Shown here: positions 7,575-17,722 of the stretch, piece by piece | Numbering within the stretch: position 1 is the stretch's first letter | Layout: the number at the start of each line of letters is the position of its first letter | Source: Shewanella psychrotolerans | GTDB lineage: Bacteria; Pseudomonadota; Gammaproteobacteria; Enterobacterales; Shewanellaceae | Assembly: GCF_019457595.1 (NCBI RefSeq) | Contig: NZ_CP080419.1 | Coordinates: 310,001 to 374,000 of the forward strand | Reading direction: 5' to 3' | Length of the DNA stretch: 64,000 nucleotides | Program-made: the position numbers and the translations under genes | Notes under the pieces: model-generated | Seen by the model: the letters and a program-made list of their open reading frames with translations, nothing else | Database searches by the model: none | What the model was told of the DNA's origin: nothing

Positions 7575-9275
7575 ATGAGTCAGGTAAATTCGAAAAACAG
7601 AGGCCAAAAGCTTGCTTATCTTTTGAGCCTATTTCTGGTGGCGACACCTCAATTAGGCTATACCCAGACCAGCGACACTCATGCACATGAGAATCATCAG
7701 CATCAGTCTGGTCTGAAGACCTATGCTTGTCCTATGCATCCAGAGGAAACCAGCCACGAGCCAGGTAGCCGCTGCCCTAAGTGCAATATGTTCTTGGTAG
7801 AGCAGGAGGCTCAGGCCAAGCCCATTAGCGAGCAGGCAGTGAAGACCTATGCTTGCCCTATGCATCCAGAGGAAACTAGCCATAAGGCGGGCAGCCGCTG
7901 TCCTAAGTGCAATATGTTCCTGGTGGAGCAGGAGACTCAGGCCGACCCTATTAACGAGGAGGCGGCGAAGACCTATGCCTGCCCAATGCACCCTGAAGAG
8001 ACCAGTCATGAGCCTGGTAGCCGCTGCCCTAAGTGTAATATGTTCCTGGTGGCCGAAGAGGAAGAGGAATCGCCCAGCACTAAGTCGCAAGCTGAGATGG
8101 ATCACAGTCAACATGATCCCCTATCTCAGGTGAAACCTGCCCCGCTCACTGGCGAACCATCGATTAAATATGTCTGCCCCATGCATGCCCACATTGTCAG
8201 CGACGTGCCCGGTACTTGCCCTATTTGTGGCATGAATCTGGAGAAAGTTGAGGTGGGTGGTAACCAGCAGCAGATAGAGATCGAGGTCTCTGGCGGTATG
8301 CAACAGGCGTTAGCGTTAAAGGTGGCTAAAGCCGAAAAAGATACCCTGTGGAAGTTTGTGCAAACCGTGGGACAGATTGGCTACGACGAGAGCGAGATCA
8401 ACCATATTCACGCCAGAGTCAATGGCTGGATTGAAAAGTTAGCCATCAATGCCGTGGGCGATAAGATCACTAAAGGGCAGCTCTTGTATGAGATCTACTC
8501 ACCGGATCTGATTAACGCCCAGGACGATTATCTTTTAGCGCTTAGTAGTCTCAATAGCTCTAGGGATAGCGGTAACTATCAGGACTTAGTGCGTAAGGCC
8601 GGCCTGCGTCTCGAGCTGTTGGGGATGAATAAGGCGCAGATCAAACGACTGGCGAAGACCAAGCAGACCCAGTATCGGGTGCCTTTCTACGCCAAGGCTG
8701 ACGGTATAGTGAAAGAACTGTCGGTTCGTGACGGCATGTATATTCAGCCCGCTACCGAGGTGATCTCAGTGGTGGATCTTTCTAAGGTGTGGGTCATTGC
8801 CGATGTATTCGAGAATGAACAGAGTTGGTTGGCTATCGGTCAGCAAACTGAGGTATCGGTGCCGGCAATGGGACTTAAGGGCATAGAAGGCGTGATCGAT
8901 TATATCTACCCTGAGCTTGACCCTGTCACTCGCAGTTTACGAGTGCGTATTGTGGTGCAGAATCCAGATGTTGTATTACGACCTAATACCTTGGCTAAAA
9001 TAGATATTTTTGGTGGTCCTAATAAAGATGTTTTAGTTATTCCCCAAGAAGCCCTTATCCAGACGGGTAAAGATAATCGAGTGATCGTTAAGCAATCCGA
9101 TAGTAGTTTTGTGGCGCGGCAAGTGACGGTCGGTATGATGTCCCAAGGTAAAGCTGAAATCCTTAATGGGATCAGTGAAGGCGAGCAAGTGGTGATTTCG
9201 GGCCAATTCCTGCTAGATTCAGAGGCTAGCCTGAAAGGCAGTCTTATGCGTCTTAGTAGTGACCATCAGCACTAG
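7575..9275 (+). CDS. cusB: CusB-like RND efflux adaptor with four N-terminal metal-binding units
   Basis: A 566-residue periplasmic adaptor of an HME-RND efflux pump. After a signal peptide and a His-rich stretch come three near-identical CPMHPEETSH...CPKCNM units with a strict 42-residue period (first cysteines 52, 94, 136) and a fourth divergent unit with CPMH...CPICGM near residue 199. The remainder is a normal CusB-type adaptor with barrel-sandwich and beta-barrel segments (IHARVNGWIEKL, then VWVIADVFENEQ). CusB carries periplasmic Cu(I)/Ag(I) to CusA and links it to the outer-membrane channel. It is nine bases upstream of cusA. The repeats are the odd feature. Confidence 0.92.
   Translation: MSQVNSKNRGQKLAYLLSLFLVATPQLGYTQTSDTHAHENHQHQSGLKTYACPMHPEETSHEPGSRCPKCNMFLVEQEAQAKPISEQAVKTYACPMHPEETSHKAGSRCPKCNMFLVEQETQADPINEEAAKTYACPMHPEETSHEPGSRCPKCNMFLVAEEEEESPSTKSQAEMDHSQHDPLSQVKPAPLTGEPSIKYVCPMHAHIVSDVPGTCPICGMNLEKVEVGGNQQQIEIEVSGGMQQALALKVAKAEKDTLWKFVQTVGQIGYDESEINHIHARVNGWIEKLAINAVGDKITKGQLLYEIYSPDLINAQDDYLLALSSLNSSRDSGNYQDLVRKAGLRLELLGMNKAQIKRLAKTKQTQYRVPFYAKADGIVKELSVRDGMYIQPATEVISVVDLSKVWVIADVFENEQSWLAIGQQTEVSVPAMGLKGIEGVIDYIYPELDPVTRSLRVRIVVQNPDVVLRPNTLAKIDIFGGPNKDVLVIPQEALIQTGKDNRVIVKQSDSSFVARQVTVGMMSQGKAEILNGISEGEQVVISGQFLLDSEASLKGSLMRLSSDHQH
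7719..8060 (+). repeat. 126-bp tandem repeat inside cusB (about 2.7 copies)
   Basis: Three successive copies of a 42-codon unit encode the CPMHPEETSH...CPKCNMFLV metal-binding units. The copies start at 7719, 7845 and 7971, an exact 126-base period, and differ mainly at synonymous positions and in the linker. This points to in-frame duplication by slippage or unequal recombination. Confidence 0.9.
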
Positions 9276-9283
9276 GAGGCATT

Positions 9284-12200
9284 ATGTTAAAGAAGATTAT
9301 TGAGGCCTCCATCCGCCAGAGGTTGATGGTGTTAATTGTCACCATCATGATCACTGTATGGGGTGTACAAGAGCTAAGAAACACCCCTTTGGATGCGCTG
9401 CCAGATCTGTCTGATGTGCAGGTGATCATCAAGACCCCCTTTCCAGGTCAGGCGCCTAAGTTAGTTGAAGAGCAGGTAACTTACCCACTATCAACGGCGA
9501 TGTTAGCTGTGCCAGGTGCTAAAACTGTGCGGGGTTACTCCTTTTTTGGTGACTCCTATGTGTATGTCATTTTCGAAGATGGCACAGATATCTATTGGGC
9601 ACGTTCGCGGGTACTAGAATACCTGAGTCAAGTCAGCAGCCGTTTACCTCAAGGAATTCAACCTTCATTGGGGCCTGATGCGTCGGGAGTAGGTTGGATT
9701 TATGAATATGCCTTGGTCGATCGTTCAGGCAGTTTAGATCTATCACAACTAAAGAGTTTGCAAGATTGGTATTTAAAGCTTGAACTGCAAAGTGTGGCAG
9801 GGGTGTCGGAAGTCGCCACTGTGGGCGGAATGGAGCAAACCTATCAGATTGTGGTTGAACCTGACAAGCTGGCTATCTATCGACTCGATATTGCTACCAT
9901 CAAAAATGCGATTGCAAAATCGAACACCGAAGCCGGCGGCTCGGTTATCGAAATGGCCGAGGCTGAGTATATGGTGCGCGCCAAAGGTTATCGGCAGACA
10001 TTGGATGATTTTCGTGAAATTCCGCTGGGGATAACCAGTCCATCGGGCACACCATTATTGCTAAAGGATGTGGCTACCGTGCGTAAAGGACCCGCTTCGC
10101 GCCGTGGGATTGCCGAGCTAGATGGTGAGGGTGAAGTGGTCGGCGGCATTATTGTGATGCGTTATGGCGAAAATGCGCTGGCAACCATTGATGCCGTTAA
10201 AGCCAAGATTGAACAACTAAAAGCCGGATTGCCCCAAGGGGTTGAGATTGTTCCAACCTATGACAGATCGCACTTAATCGAAAACTCTGTGGAAAACCTA
10301 TTCCATAAAGTAATAGAAGAGATGGTTGTCGTGGGGATTGTGTGTCTGCTGTTTTTACTGCATGCACGTTCCACCTTAGTGGCTGTTATTACCTTGCCGC
10401 TGTCGATCCTTATTGCGTTCATTGTGATGAATAAGATGGGGGTGAATGCCAACATCATGAGCCTAGGGGGTATTGCGATCGCAATTGGTGCAGTGGTGGA
10501 TGGCGCGATTGTAATGATCGAAAATATGCATAAGCACTTGGAGCATTTTAAAGACGAGCACCAACGTGCCCCCGATAATAAAGAGCATTGGGATATCGTC
10601 TCTAAGGCCTCGATTGAAGTTGGCCCTGCCCTATTTTTCTCTTTATTGATCATTACCTTGAGTTTTGTACCTGTATTCTCACTCGAAGCGCAAGAGGGGC
10701 GATTGTTCAGTCCCTTAGCCTACACTAAGACCTTTGCGATGGCCGCGGCGGCCGTGTTATCGATCACTTTAGTGCCGATCTTGATGGGCTTTTTTATCCG
10801 TGGGAATATCCCTAAAGAAACCAGTAACCCGATCAGTCGGGTGTTGATTGCCGTTTATAAACCTTCACTTAATTTGGTGCTGCGTTTTCCAAAAGTCACC
10901 TTAATGCTAGCTGTTGCTGCATTACTGAGCGCTTGGTATCCGGTTGCTAATATGGGCAGCGAGTTTATGCCTGAGCTGGAAGAGGGTGACTTACTTTATA
11001 TGCCGACAGCTCTGCCAGGCATTAGTGCCAGTAAGGCCGCTGAGGTATTGCAGCAAACCGACAGGTTGATTAAGACGGTGCCGGAAGTCAAACGGGTATT
11101 TGGTAAGGTGGGGCGCGCAGAAACGGCGACCGATCCTGCGCCATTAACCATGCTTGAAACCACGATTATGCTAAAACCTCGTGAGGAGTGGCGCGAAGGT
11201 GTTGAATTAAAAGATGTGATTGACCAGTTACAGAAAACGGTCAAAGTCCCCGGATTAACCAATGCTTGGGTGCAGCCCATTAAAACCCGTATCGATATGT
11301 TATCGACAGGGATTAAGACTCCCGTGGGGATTAAGATCACCGGTGCCGATGTGAATGAGCTGCAGAAGGTGGGGGCCGATATTGAGGCGATTCTCAGTCA
11401 GCTGCCCAATACCAAGTCGGCCTATGCCGAGCGTGTTGGTGGTGGACGTTATATCGATATTACGCCTAAGCTGGATGTCGCCTCGCGCTATGGCATGACG
11501 CTTACGGATATCCAGGATGTAGTCCGTTACGCCATTGGTGGTATGGAGATTGGTGAGTCGGTACAGGGCGCCGAACGTTATCCTATTAATCTACGTTACC
11601 CTCGTGCCTTACGAGACAACATTGAGAAGTTAAGAGAGTTGCCTGTGATCACCAAATCGGGCCATTATCTGCCATTGCGTAATTTGGCCAATATTGAAAT
11701 AACCGATGGAGCCCCCATGCTTAAGAGTGAAAATGGTCGCTTAATCTCATGGGTATTTGTTGATATTGAAGGGATTTCTATCGGCGAATATATCGAGCAG
11801 GCTAAATCGGCATTGTCGCAGCAGTTGGTGGTCCCCCCTCGTTATAGCTATAACTTTGCTGGGCAATATGAATATATGCAGCGTGTGGATGCCAAGCTTA
11901 AAAAAGTGATTCCGATGGCATTAGGGGTGATCTTTATTCTGTTGATGATGACCTTTGGCTCAACCTTGCAGGCCTCCATTATCATGCTTAGCTTGCCGTT
12001 TGCTTTAGTCGGCAGTACATGGCTGTTATATCTGCTGGACTTTAACATGTCGGTTGCGGTTGCTGTTGGTATGATCGCGTTGGCTGGCGTTGCAGCGGAA
12101 TTTGGTGTGGTCATGTTGGTCTACCTTAACAATGCGATCGCGCACCGCAAAGAGACGGGCGGTTATGAGTCTATTGGCGATCTTAAAGCGGCGCTTATTG

Positions 12201-12427
12201 AAGGTGCGGTAATGCGTATTCGTCCTAAGGCGATGACGGTTGCGACCATCTTCTTCGGTTTATTGCCCATTATGTGGGGAGCCGGATCGGGTAATGATGT
12301 CATGCAGAAAATTGCTGCGCCTATGGTCGGCGGGATGATTACTGCGCCATTATTATCGCTATTTGTCTTACCAGCCTTGTATCTGTTGATTTATGGACGA
12401 GACTTGGATAAATCGCTGGCGAAATAG
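9284..12427 (+). CDS. cusA: CusA-type heavy-metal RND efflux transporter
   Basis: A 1047-residue inner-membrane transporter of the HME-RND family, full length. It starts with the family signature MLKKIIEASIRQR and DALPDLSDVQVI. It has the two blocks of membrane helices (about residues 335-520 and 865-1030) separated by large periplasmic loops, and conserved methionines in the porter domain (FMPELEEGDLLYMP, TMLETTIMLKP, RIDMLSTGI) that fit the Cu(I)/Ag(I) methionine relay of E. coli CusA. It would pump Cu(I) or Ag(I) out with CusB. No CusC-type channel is encoded next to it, so it must borrow one. Confidence 0.95.
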   Translation: MLKKIIEASIRQRLMVLIVTIMITVWGVQELRNTPLDALPDLSDVQVIIKTPFPGQAPKLVEEQVTYPLSTAMLAVPGAKTVRGYSFFGDSYVYVIFEDGTDIYWARSRVLEYLSQVSSRLPQGIQPSLGPDASGVGWIYEYALVDRSGSLDLSQLKSLQDWYLKLELQSVAGVSEVATVGGMEQTYQIVVEPDKLAIYRLDIATIKNAIAKSNTEAGGSVIEMAEAEYMVRAKGYRQTLDDFREIPLGITSPSGTPLLLKDVATVRKGPASRRGIAELDGEGEVVGGIIVMRYGENALATIDAVKAKIEQLKAGLPQGVEIVPTYDRSHLIENSVENLFHKVIEEMVVVGIVCLLFLLHARSTLVAVITLPLSILIAFIVMNKMGVNANIMSLGGIAIAIGAVVDGAIVMIENMHKHLEHFKDEHQRAPDNKEHWDIVSKASIEVGPALFFSLLIITLSFVPVFSLEAQEGRLFSPLAYTKTFAMAAAAVLSITLVPILMGFFIRGNIPKETSNPISRVLIAVYKPSLNLVLRFPKVTLMLAVAALLSAWYPVANMGSEFMPELEEGDLLYMPTALPGISASKAAEVLQQTDRLIKTVPEVKRVFGKVGRAETATDPAPLTMLETTIMLKPREEWREGVELKDVIDQLQKTVKVPGLTNAWVQPIKTRIDMLSTGIKTPVGIKITGADVNELQKVGADIEAILSQLPNTKSAYAERVGGGRYIDITPKLDVASRYGMTLTDIQDVVRYAIGGMEIGESVQGAERYPINLRYPRALRDNIEKLRELPVITKSGHYLPLRNLANIEITDGAPMLKSENGRLISWVFVDIEGISIGEYIEQAKSALSQQLVVPPRYSYNFAGQYEYMQRVDAKLKKVIPMALGVIFILLMMTFGSTLQASIIMLSLPFALVGSTWLLYLLDFNMSVAVAVGMIALAGVAAEFGVVMLVYLNNAIAHRKETGGYESIGDLKAALIEGAVMRIRPKAMTVATIFFGLLPIMWGAGSGNDVMQKIAAPMVGGMITAPLLSLFVLPALYLLIYGRDLDKSLAK

Positions 12428-12436
12428 ATGAAAAAA

Positions 12437-12471
12437 ATAGCGCGACAAGTGGCTCTACTTTGTTGCGCTAT
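12437..12471. terminator. hairpin terminator after cusA
   Basis: A 12-base stem ATAGCGCGACAA/TTGTTGCGCTAT with one G-U-type mismatch and an 11-base loop is followed by a T-rich run on the plus strand and preceded by an A-run. It can end cusA and the converging small lipoprotein gene. Confidence 0.75.
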
Positions 12472-12489
12472 GCTATATTTTGAATAGTT

Positions 12490-12663
12490 TTATCTATTAC
12501 AACGACTAAGTCGGCTGCCCGTTGTTTTTACTTTTTGGCAATCTTTACTCGTTTTAGTTACCGATTGATCATCGGTTTGGTTTTCTTCATCGTTGGTCGA
12601 TGCACAGCCTGTCACCCCGATTAATAATGCTGGTAGAAGCACCAGTATCCATTTTTTTAGCAT
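12490..12663 (-). CDS. small lipoprotein of unknown function
   Basis: A 57-residue protein with a lipoprotein signal (LLIGVTGC; lipidated cysteine about residue 20) followed by an acidic linker and a C-terminal TGSRLSRCNR. Two cysteines remain in the mature part. The ATG at 12663 is preferred over the one three codons upstream because AGGG lies nine bases before it. Similar tiny lipoproteins ending in a TGSR-type motif are common in Shewanella; the function is unknown. Confidence 0.6.
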   Translation of the reverse strand: MLKKWILVLLPALLIGVTGCASTNDEENQTDDQSVTKTSKDCQKVKTTGSRLSRCNR

Positions 12664-12803
12664 TGTTAACATCCCTGATTTTTGATTAATTTGCTTGAGT
12701 AATAGCGTTAGTAAAATTAACCAGAAATAGATTTCAATACAATGGATTCGCTTTACTTCGCTAGATAATCAGACTTTAGTCGTAGTGAGTCGTGTGTTTC
12801 TCG

Positions 12804-13583
12804 CTATTGCGAGAGTAGTTTTATCACCGAAAAGACGCCTCCCTGTGGATCTTTTAACACCGAAAAACGACCGACTTTGGGAATATCTGTAGGCGCCACG
12901 CAGACCTTGCCACCAATTTCGGCCGCTTTAGCAACTGTGGCGTCACAGTTTTCTACCATGATGTAGGGCATCCAGTGCGAAGGCATGTTGCCCCACTCTG
13001 GCGTCATCTCCATCATGCCGCCAATGGCGGTATCACCTACAAGCCATTCGCAGTAATCAAAGTCATCCATTAGGGTGATCTGTGGCAGCCAGCCCAGTAC
13101 GTTGCAGTAAAATGCTTTGCAAATATCGGGTTTTCGACACATCAGTTCCACCCAGCATAAGCTATTGGGTTCATCTTTGCGGAGGGAGCCGATATGTTGT
13201 CCTGCTTGCCATAGGGAGAAGGTCGTCCCTTCAGGATCTTGGCATTGCGCCATTTGTCCAGCATCACCAACAACGTGAGGGCCTACAACTACTTTACCGC
13301 CATGAGCTTTGAGGATTTCAAGGGTAGTATTGAGATCGTCTACTGCAAAGTAAATGCCCCAGTATGTTGGCGTCGTCAGCTCCGTCGACGTTTTTGGCAG
13401 TTGGTACATAGCACCTAGATCGTCATTATCGATAGCAAAGAGAGTATAGACTCCTTCGGGGATTGGCATATCTTTGAGCTGCCAGTTGAATAGAGCCGCG
13501 TAAAAATGTTTACCAGAAGCCGCTTCTTGGCTCGCTAGTTCGATCCAGCAGGGGCTACCATGTTGATAATGCGATATTTTCAT
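12804..13583 (-). CDS. two-domain VOC (glyoxalase-like) protein
   Basis: A 259-residue protein made of two vicinal-oxygen-chelate repeats, about residues 5-125 and 138-257. The halves align with each other (PCWIELASQEA with LCWVELMCRKP; CQDPEGTTFSLWQ with LKDPQGGVFSVIK). This architecture is typical of hydroxylase-like or antibiotic-resistance-like VOC proteins, but the substrate cannot be read from the sequence. It stands alone on the minus strand. Confidence 0.85.
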   Translation of the reverse strand: MKISHYQHGSPCWIELASQEAASGKHFYAALFNWQLKDMPIPEGVYTLFAIDNDDLGAMYQLPKTSTELTTPTYWGIYFAVDDLNTTLEILKAHGGKVVVGPHVVGDAGQMAQCQDPEGTTFSLWQAGQHIGSLRKDEPNSLCWVELMCRKPDICKAFYCNVLGWLPQITLMDDFDYCEWLVGDTAIGGMMEMTPEWGNMPSHWMPYIMVENCDATVAKAAEIGGKVCVAPTDIPKVGRFSVLKDPQGGVFSVIKLLSQ

Positions 13584-13745
13584 GTAGGTATCCTTGGCTA
13601 TAAAATCTCATTCAATATAAGTGTTAAGTTAAGTCGGCTTTTGGGGATCTGTCTACGCTAAGCCGTCCCTTTACTGTGGTTTCATTTAATGCAGTGATAT
13701 CTCAAGGTAACAATAGTATGTGGGGATAAGGCGAGGGAAAGTTGT

Positions 13746-13775
13746 AAAAAAAGGCGCTTATTAAGCGCCTTTTTA
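13746..13775 (-). terminator. terminator after mtr
   Basis: A perfect stem AGGCGCTTA/TAAGCGCCT is bordered by an A-run on the left, which reads as a T-run on the minus strand, and by a T-run on the right. It lies about 20 bases beyond the mtr stop codon. Confidence 0.85.
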
Positions 13776-13794
13776 ATGGTATAGATTGACTAGA

Positions 13795-15054
13795 TTAGGA
13801 GCCGTATACTGGGAGTAGATCGGCCATAACCAATAGATGACAGGCTCCGGTTATCAAACCAAAGGCGATCACAATAGCGATTATCACCGTACCTCCAGGG
13901 ACTTTAAAACCCTGATTATTTGGGAACATCTTTCTGGCTTTATAGGCCATTAATGCCGGGACAATAGCCGCCCAAATTGTTGCCGCAAGCGCTGCAAAGC
14001 CAATAGCGATTAAGAAGCCGTTGGGAAATAGCAATCCAAGCAATGTTGGCGGTAAAAAGGTCACTGCCGCCGTTTTAAGGCGGCCGCTACGTGACTCATC
14101 GAAACCAAATAGATCCGCTAGATAATCAAATAGACCTAGAGTGACCCCTAAAAATGATGAGGCAACCGCGAGGTTAGCAAACAGGGTTAGCATAGTCGTG
14201 AGCCAGTCACTCGCCATCACATCGGAAAGCGCTGCAACCAGCACTCCCATATTGCCACCTTTTGCTATGATGTCGACAAATTCGCTACGAGCAATGTTGC
14301 CCATGGTCGCCACCAACCAACAGACATAGATAACGAAAGCAATGAGGGTACCCAGGGTGATCGCTTTTACAATCGTCTTTGGATCTTTGCCATAGTATTT
14401 GACTAGACTAGGGACATTGCCGTGGTAACCAAAGCTAACGAGACCAAATGGGATTGCAGCCAACATGTATGGCAGATAAGTCGCTTCACCGTCGGGTACA
14501 AATAGCTTGGCGGGTTCGATATCTATGAGCAAATTACCGATAGCGAGGAAGAAAGTAATAATCATACCGCCGAGCATAATCGTGGTAATGCGATCTACCG
14601 CCTTGGTGCTGATAAATACGATAATCGCTAAACCTAGTGCAAACACTAAGCCGGCAACACTTTGTGGCAGTTCTATACCTAAAGTCGTCAGGCTGTGATT
14701 GACGATAGAGCCACCGCCACTGATGTAGGCATACGCTAAGATATACAAGACGAAGGCGATTGAAAGGCCATTGACTATGCGCCAAAACTGACCCAAGGTA
14801 TCTTTGGTCAAAGTATCGAAGCTGGCGCCAGGTTCAAAGTGTAAGTTAGTTTCTAGCAAGAGTAAGCCAGACACCAGCATACAAAACCATACGCCTATCA
14901 TCATTAATAGTGAGTAGCTAAACCACATTCCCGCACCGACGACTGGCAGAGAAAACATGCCTGCACCCACTGCAGTACCGGCAATGATCATCGCGCCGCC
15001 CAATAATGATTTGCCAGACGCGGCACTCTTTGCCGCATTCATATGATTGGCCAT
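13795..15054 (-). CDS. mtr: tryptophan permease (HAAAP family)
   Basis: A 419-residue transporter with about eleven membrane helices. It is very similar to what I remember of E. coli Mtr, including [15 protein letters not shown] near the start, [28 protein letters not shown] and [18 protein letters not shown]. Mtr imports tryptophan with protons across the inner membrane. Its ATG overlaps the plsB stop codon by one base (TAATG), so it is probably translated from the plsB message, an unusual partner for an amino-acid permease. Confidence 0.92.
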   Translation of the reverse strand: MANHMNAAKSAASGKSLLGGAMIIAGTAVGAGMFSLPVVGAGMWFSYSLLMMIGVWFCMLVSGLLLLETNLHFEPGASFDTLTKDTLGQFWRIVNGLSIAFVLYILAYAYISGGGSIVNHSLTTLGIELPQSVAGLVFALGLAIIVFISTKAVDRITTIMLGGMIITFFLAIGNLLIDIEPAKLFVPDGEATYLPYMLAAIPFGLVSFGYHGNVPSLVKYYGKDPKTIVKAITLGTLIAFVIYVCWLVATMGNIARSEFVDIIAKGGNMGVLVAALSDVMASDWLTTMLTLFANLAVASSFLGVTLGLFDYLADLFGFDESRSGRLKTAAVTFLPPTLLGLLFPNGFLIAIGFAALAATIWAAIVPALMAYKARKMFPNNQGFKVPGGTVIIAIVIAFGLITGACHLLVMADLLPVYGS

Positions 15055-17477
15055 TAGTCGTTATGCTCCGCAGCCACGCTATCGACGATAGTTTGTTTTA
15101 CTGATGCGCGTAATAATTGATTTGCGCGGGCACGAATACGTTGCACATCATCTTTATTTGCATTATCAGATAAGTAGCCTAGCTCTTTAAGCTTAACGCT
15201 GAGGGTGCCATAAAGTTTCTTATCATAAAATTCAGGTGCGGTAATACCGTGTAGCGCCCCTAAGCGTTGGGCTAATTGATGGCTATCACTTTCAAGCGAT
15301 GAGCGTTCAATATTGGGTGAAGTGGCCAGAATATTGAAAATAATCGCATAGCGTTGCATGGTTTCGCTGATACTACCTGCGAGCAATAGCAGTTGGTTCA
15401 ATCGCTCTGGATTGACAAAAAAGCGCTCGGATTCAAGGATTAGTCCTTGCTCGATAAATAGATCCAGCAGCTTTTCCACGTACGCAGGCACATCTTCAAT
15501 CCCCATAAATAACTCGGCCTGTAACAATGGATAGAAATCATTTACGGTATCGATGATCTCTTGGCGAGAGCATTGCTTTTGCTGAGTCAAACAACTGGCA
15601 ATCAATGAAGGAACGACCATCAGATGAATAATATTATTGCGATAATAGGTCATTGCCACCGCGATACTCTCATCGATAGAGATGATGTCACCTAATGAGT
15701 CGCTCTCAAGGGTGAATTTTTTCAGCTCAAGCCCTTGAGAGACCAATTTGGCACCATCTCCTTCGACGACAGAAGCAAACTCGGTATAGGGCAGCTCTTT
15801 TAGCAGTGTTAGGTAGAAATCGAGTTGCTTCTCAAGCTGAGAGCGTTCGAGTGCGTTTTGTTCCGATGCTAACAAGACCAAGCTGGTTAAGGTCACTGAG
15901 CTCACTGCGGCAGCATCGTTGATGCGAGTCATGACTCGATTCGCTAAGGTGTTGACCACAGGCGTTAACCAGGTTGGCTTCTGCTCTGGATCTTTGGCTA
16001 ACTCTTCGCGCCAATCTGGCACCTGCTCTGTGAGGAAGTTATGCAGGGTAATTGGCTTGCCAAAGTTAACGTAACCTTGTCCAAAATTCCCTAGCTTACG
16101 AATGGCGCCAAATACTTGCCAAACCGACTCTTTTTTCTTTTTCTTACCGCTTAGTTCCTTGTGGTAAGTCGCTACTTCCATAACATGGTCGTAGCCTAGA
16201 TAGACGGGGACTAATGTTACTGGACGCTCAACACCGCGCAACACGCTGTTGAGTGTCATGGCGATCATGCCCGTTTTAGGGGCAAGTAAACGGCCCGTGC
16301 GTGAGCGGCCTCCTTCGGTGAAATACTCCACGGAGTAGCCTTTAGCAAATAGTTGATCTAAGTATTCGCGAAACACTGCAGTGTAGAGCTTATTGCCACG
16401 GAAACTGCGGCGAATAAAGAAAGCACCACCACGACGGAACATAGGGCCCGCTGGCCAGAAATTGAGGTTGATCCCTGCTGCAATGTGAGGTGGAACCATA
16501 CCTTGATAGTAAAGAATATAAGAGAGTAATAGATAGTCCATATGGCTGCGATGGCAAGGAACATAGACGATTTCATGGCCATCATGGTGTAACTGACGAA
16601 CTTGCTCCGCGCCCTTGATATTGATGCCTTTATAGAGCTTATTCCACAGCCAAGTCAGGAAACGCTCTGCAATACGCACTAAGCTATCTGAGTAATCTGC
16701 TGCAATCTCATCTAGATACTGCATCGCGGTTTCGCGTGCTTTTTCTTCAGAGATCTTCTTGTTTTGCGCCTCTTCTTGAATCGCTTTTTTCATCGATTCA
16801 GATTTAAGTAGGGCATGAAATAGGTTCTGGCGATTAGGGAGTTGTGGCCCCGTCATCACCTTACGTTGGCGGCGGAAATGGACGCGAGCAACTCGGGCCA
16901 GTTTTTGTGCAATACGTTTGTCGGTGCCATGTTCGTCGGCCATATAACGCAATGACATTGCATTAGAGAACTGCACAAAATTGTGACGACCGAGGAAAAT
17001 GATCATCAAACATTTTCGCAACCAAGTTGGATTTTCTCGTTCTAACACCGCTGCTTTCATGGTGTCATCTTCTTTACCTGGCGTGCGGCCCCAATATAAG
17101 CTGACTGGCACCAACTGAATGTCCAGTTCACACTGCTGTTTATGAGCGCTTAACAAGCGAGTAAAGCTGTCTAGATAATATTCGTTACCTTCGCGCTGGC
17201 CAAATAACGGCTTAGCGCCCTCGAGACAGACCACTCGCGGCGCACTTTCACCACCAATTTCTAGCGGGGTATAGGGGCTAGGTAAACCGAGTTTGTCAGT
17301 GATCTCACTCAGTGCTGCTATATCACTGATTGATTCTGTTTTCATCACGTAGACCAGCGGTCTATCGGCGTCTAAATTGAGGTCATCAAAAGGATCCTGT
17401 GGTACCACAATTGTGTGTACTAATTTCTTTTGGATCCAACGTAATGATTTAAACCAAAGAGAGTCTTGTTTTGACAT
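15054..17477 (-). CDS. plsB: glycerol-3-phosphate 1-O-acyltransferase
   Basis: An 807-residue protein of the normal PlsB length. It carries the acyltransferase HX4D motif in HRSHMDYL near residue 309, followed by GAFFIRR and [11 protein letters not shown], the glycerol-3-phosphate-binding blocks. PlsB makes lysophosphatidic acid at the inner membrane, the first step of phospholipid synthesis. It is upstream of and overlaps mtr. Confidence 0.97.
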   Translation of the reverse strand: MSKQDSLWFKSLRWIQKKLVHTIVVPQDPFDDLNLDADRPLVYVMKTESISDIAALSEITDKLGLPSPYTPLEIGGESAPRVVCLEGAKPLFGQREGNEYYLDSFTRLLSAHKQQCELDIQLVPVSLYWGRTPGKEDDTMKAAVLERENPTWLRKCLMIIFLGRHNFVQFSNAMSLRYMADEHGTDKRIAQKLARVARVHFRRQRKVMTGPQLPNRQNLFHALLKSESMKKAIQEEAQNKKISEEKARETAMQYLDEIAADYSDSLVRIAERFLTWLWNKLYKGINIKGAEQVRQLHHDGHEIVYVPCHRSHMDYLLLSYILYYQGMVPPHIAAGINLNFWPAGPMFRRGGAFFIRRSFRGNKLYTAVFREYLDQLFAKGYSVEYFTEGGRSRTGRLLAPKTGMIAMTLNSVLRGVERPVTLVPVYLGYDHVMEVATYHKELSGKKKKKESVWQVFGAIRKLGNFGQGYVNFGKPITLHNFLTEQVPDWREELAKDPEQKPTWLTPVVNTLANRVMTRINDAAAVSSVTLTSLVLLASEQNALERSQLEKQLDFYLTLLKELPYTEFASVVEGDGAKLVSQGLELKKFTLESDSLGDIISIDESIAVAMTYYRNNIIHLMVVPSLIASCLTQQKQCSRQEIIDTVNDFYPLLQAELFMGIEDVPAYVEKLLDLFIEQGLILESERFFVNPERLNQLLLLAGSISETMQRYAIIFNILATSPNIERSSLESDSHQLAQRLGALHGITAPEFYDKKLYGTLSVKLKELGYLSDNANKDDVQRIRARANQLLRASVKQTIVDSVAAEHND

Positions 17478-17608
17478 TATTCTTTATGCATAGAGTCATT
17501 TTTTAATAGCTGCATAGAATACCAGAAAATCATCAGTAAACCCTAATTTGTGTATCACGCTTTGGTAAATGAGTGGCAAACTTAAGGCCATAGGCTTGAT
17601 AAAGAAAG

Positions 17609-17632
17609 CAGCGCCAAAAGTGGCGCTGTTTT
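17609..17632 (-). terminator. hairpin terminator after the DUF4397 gene
   Basis: A perfect eight-base stem CAGCGCCA/TGGCGCTG with a four-base loop lies about 95 bases beyond the stop of the gene at 17723. On the minus strand it is followed by a pyrimidine-rich CTTTCTTT run. It also separates that gene from plsB. Confidence 0.65.
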
Positions 17633-17722
17633 CCATCTTGAAAGTGCGTTTTTTTGTTAAGTTTTAACTATGTATCTGTGAAGCTAAAACGATATTGTCA
17701 TCCATCACTTTGGCTAGTGTTG

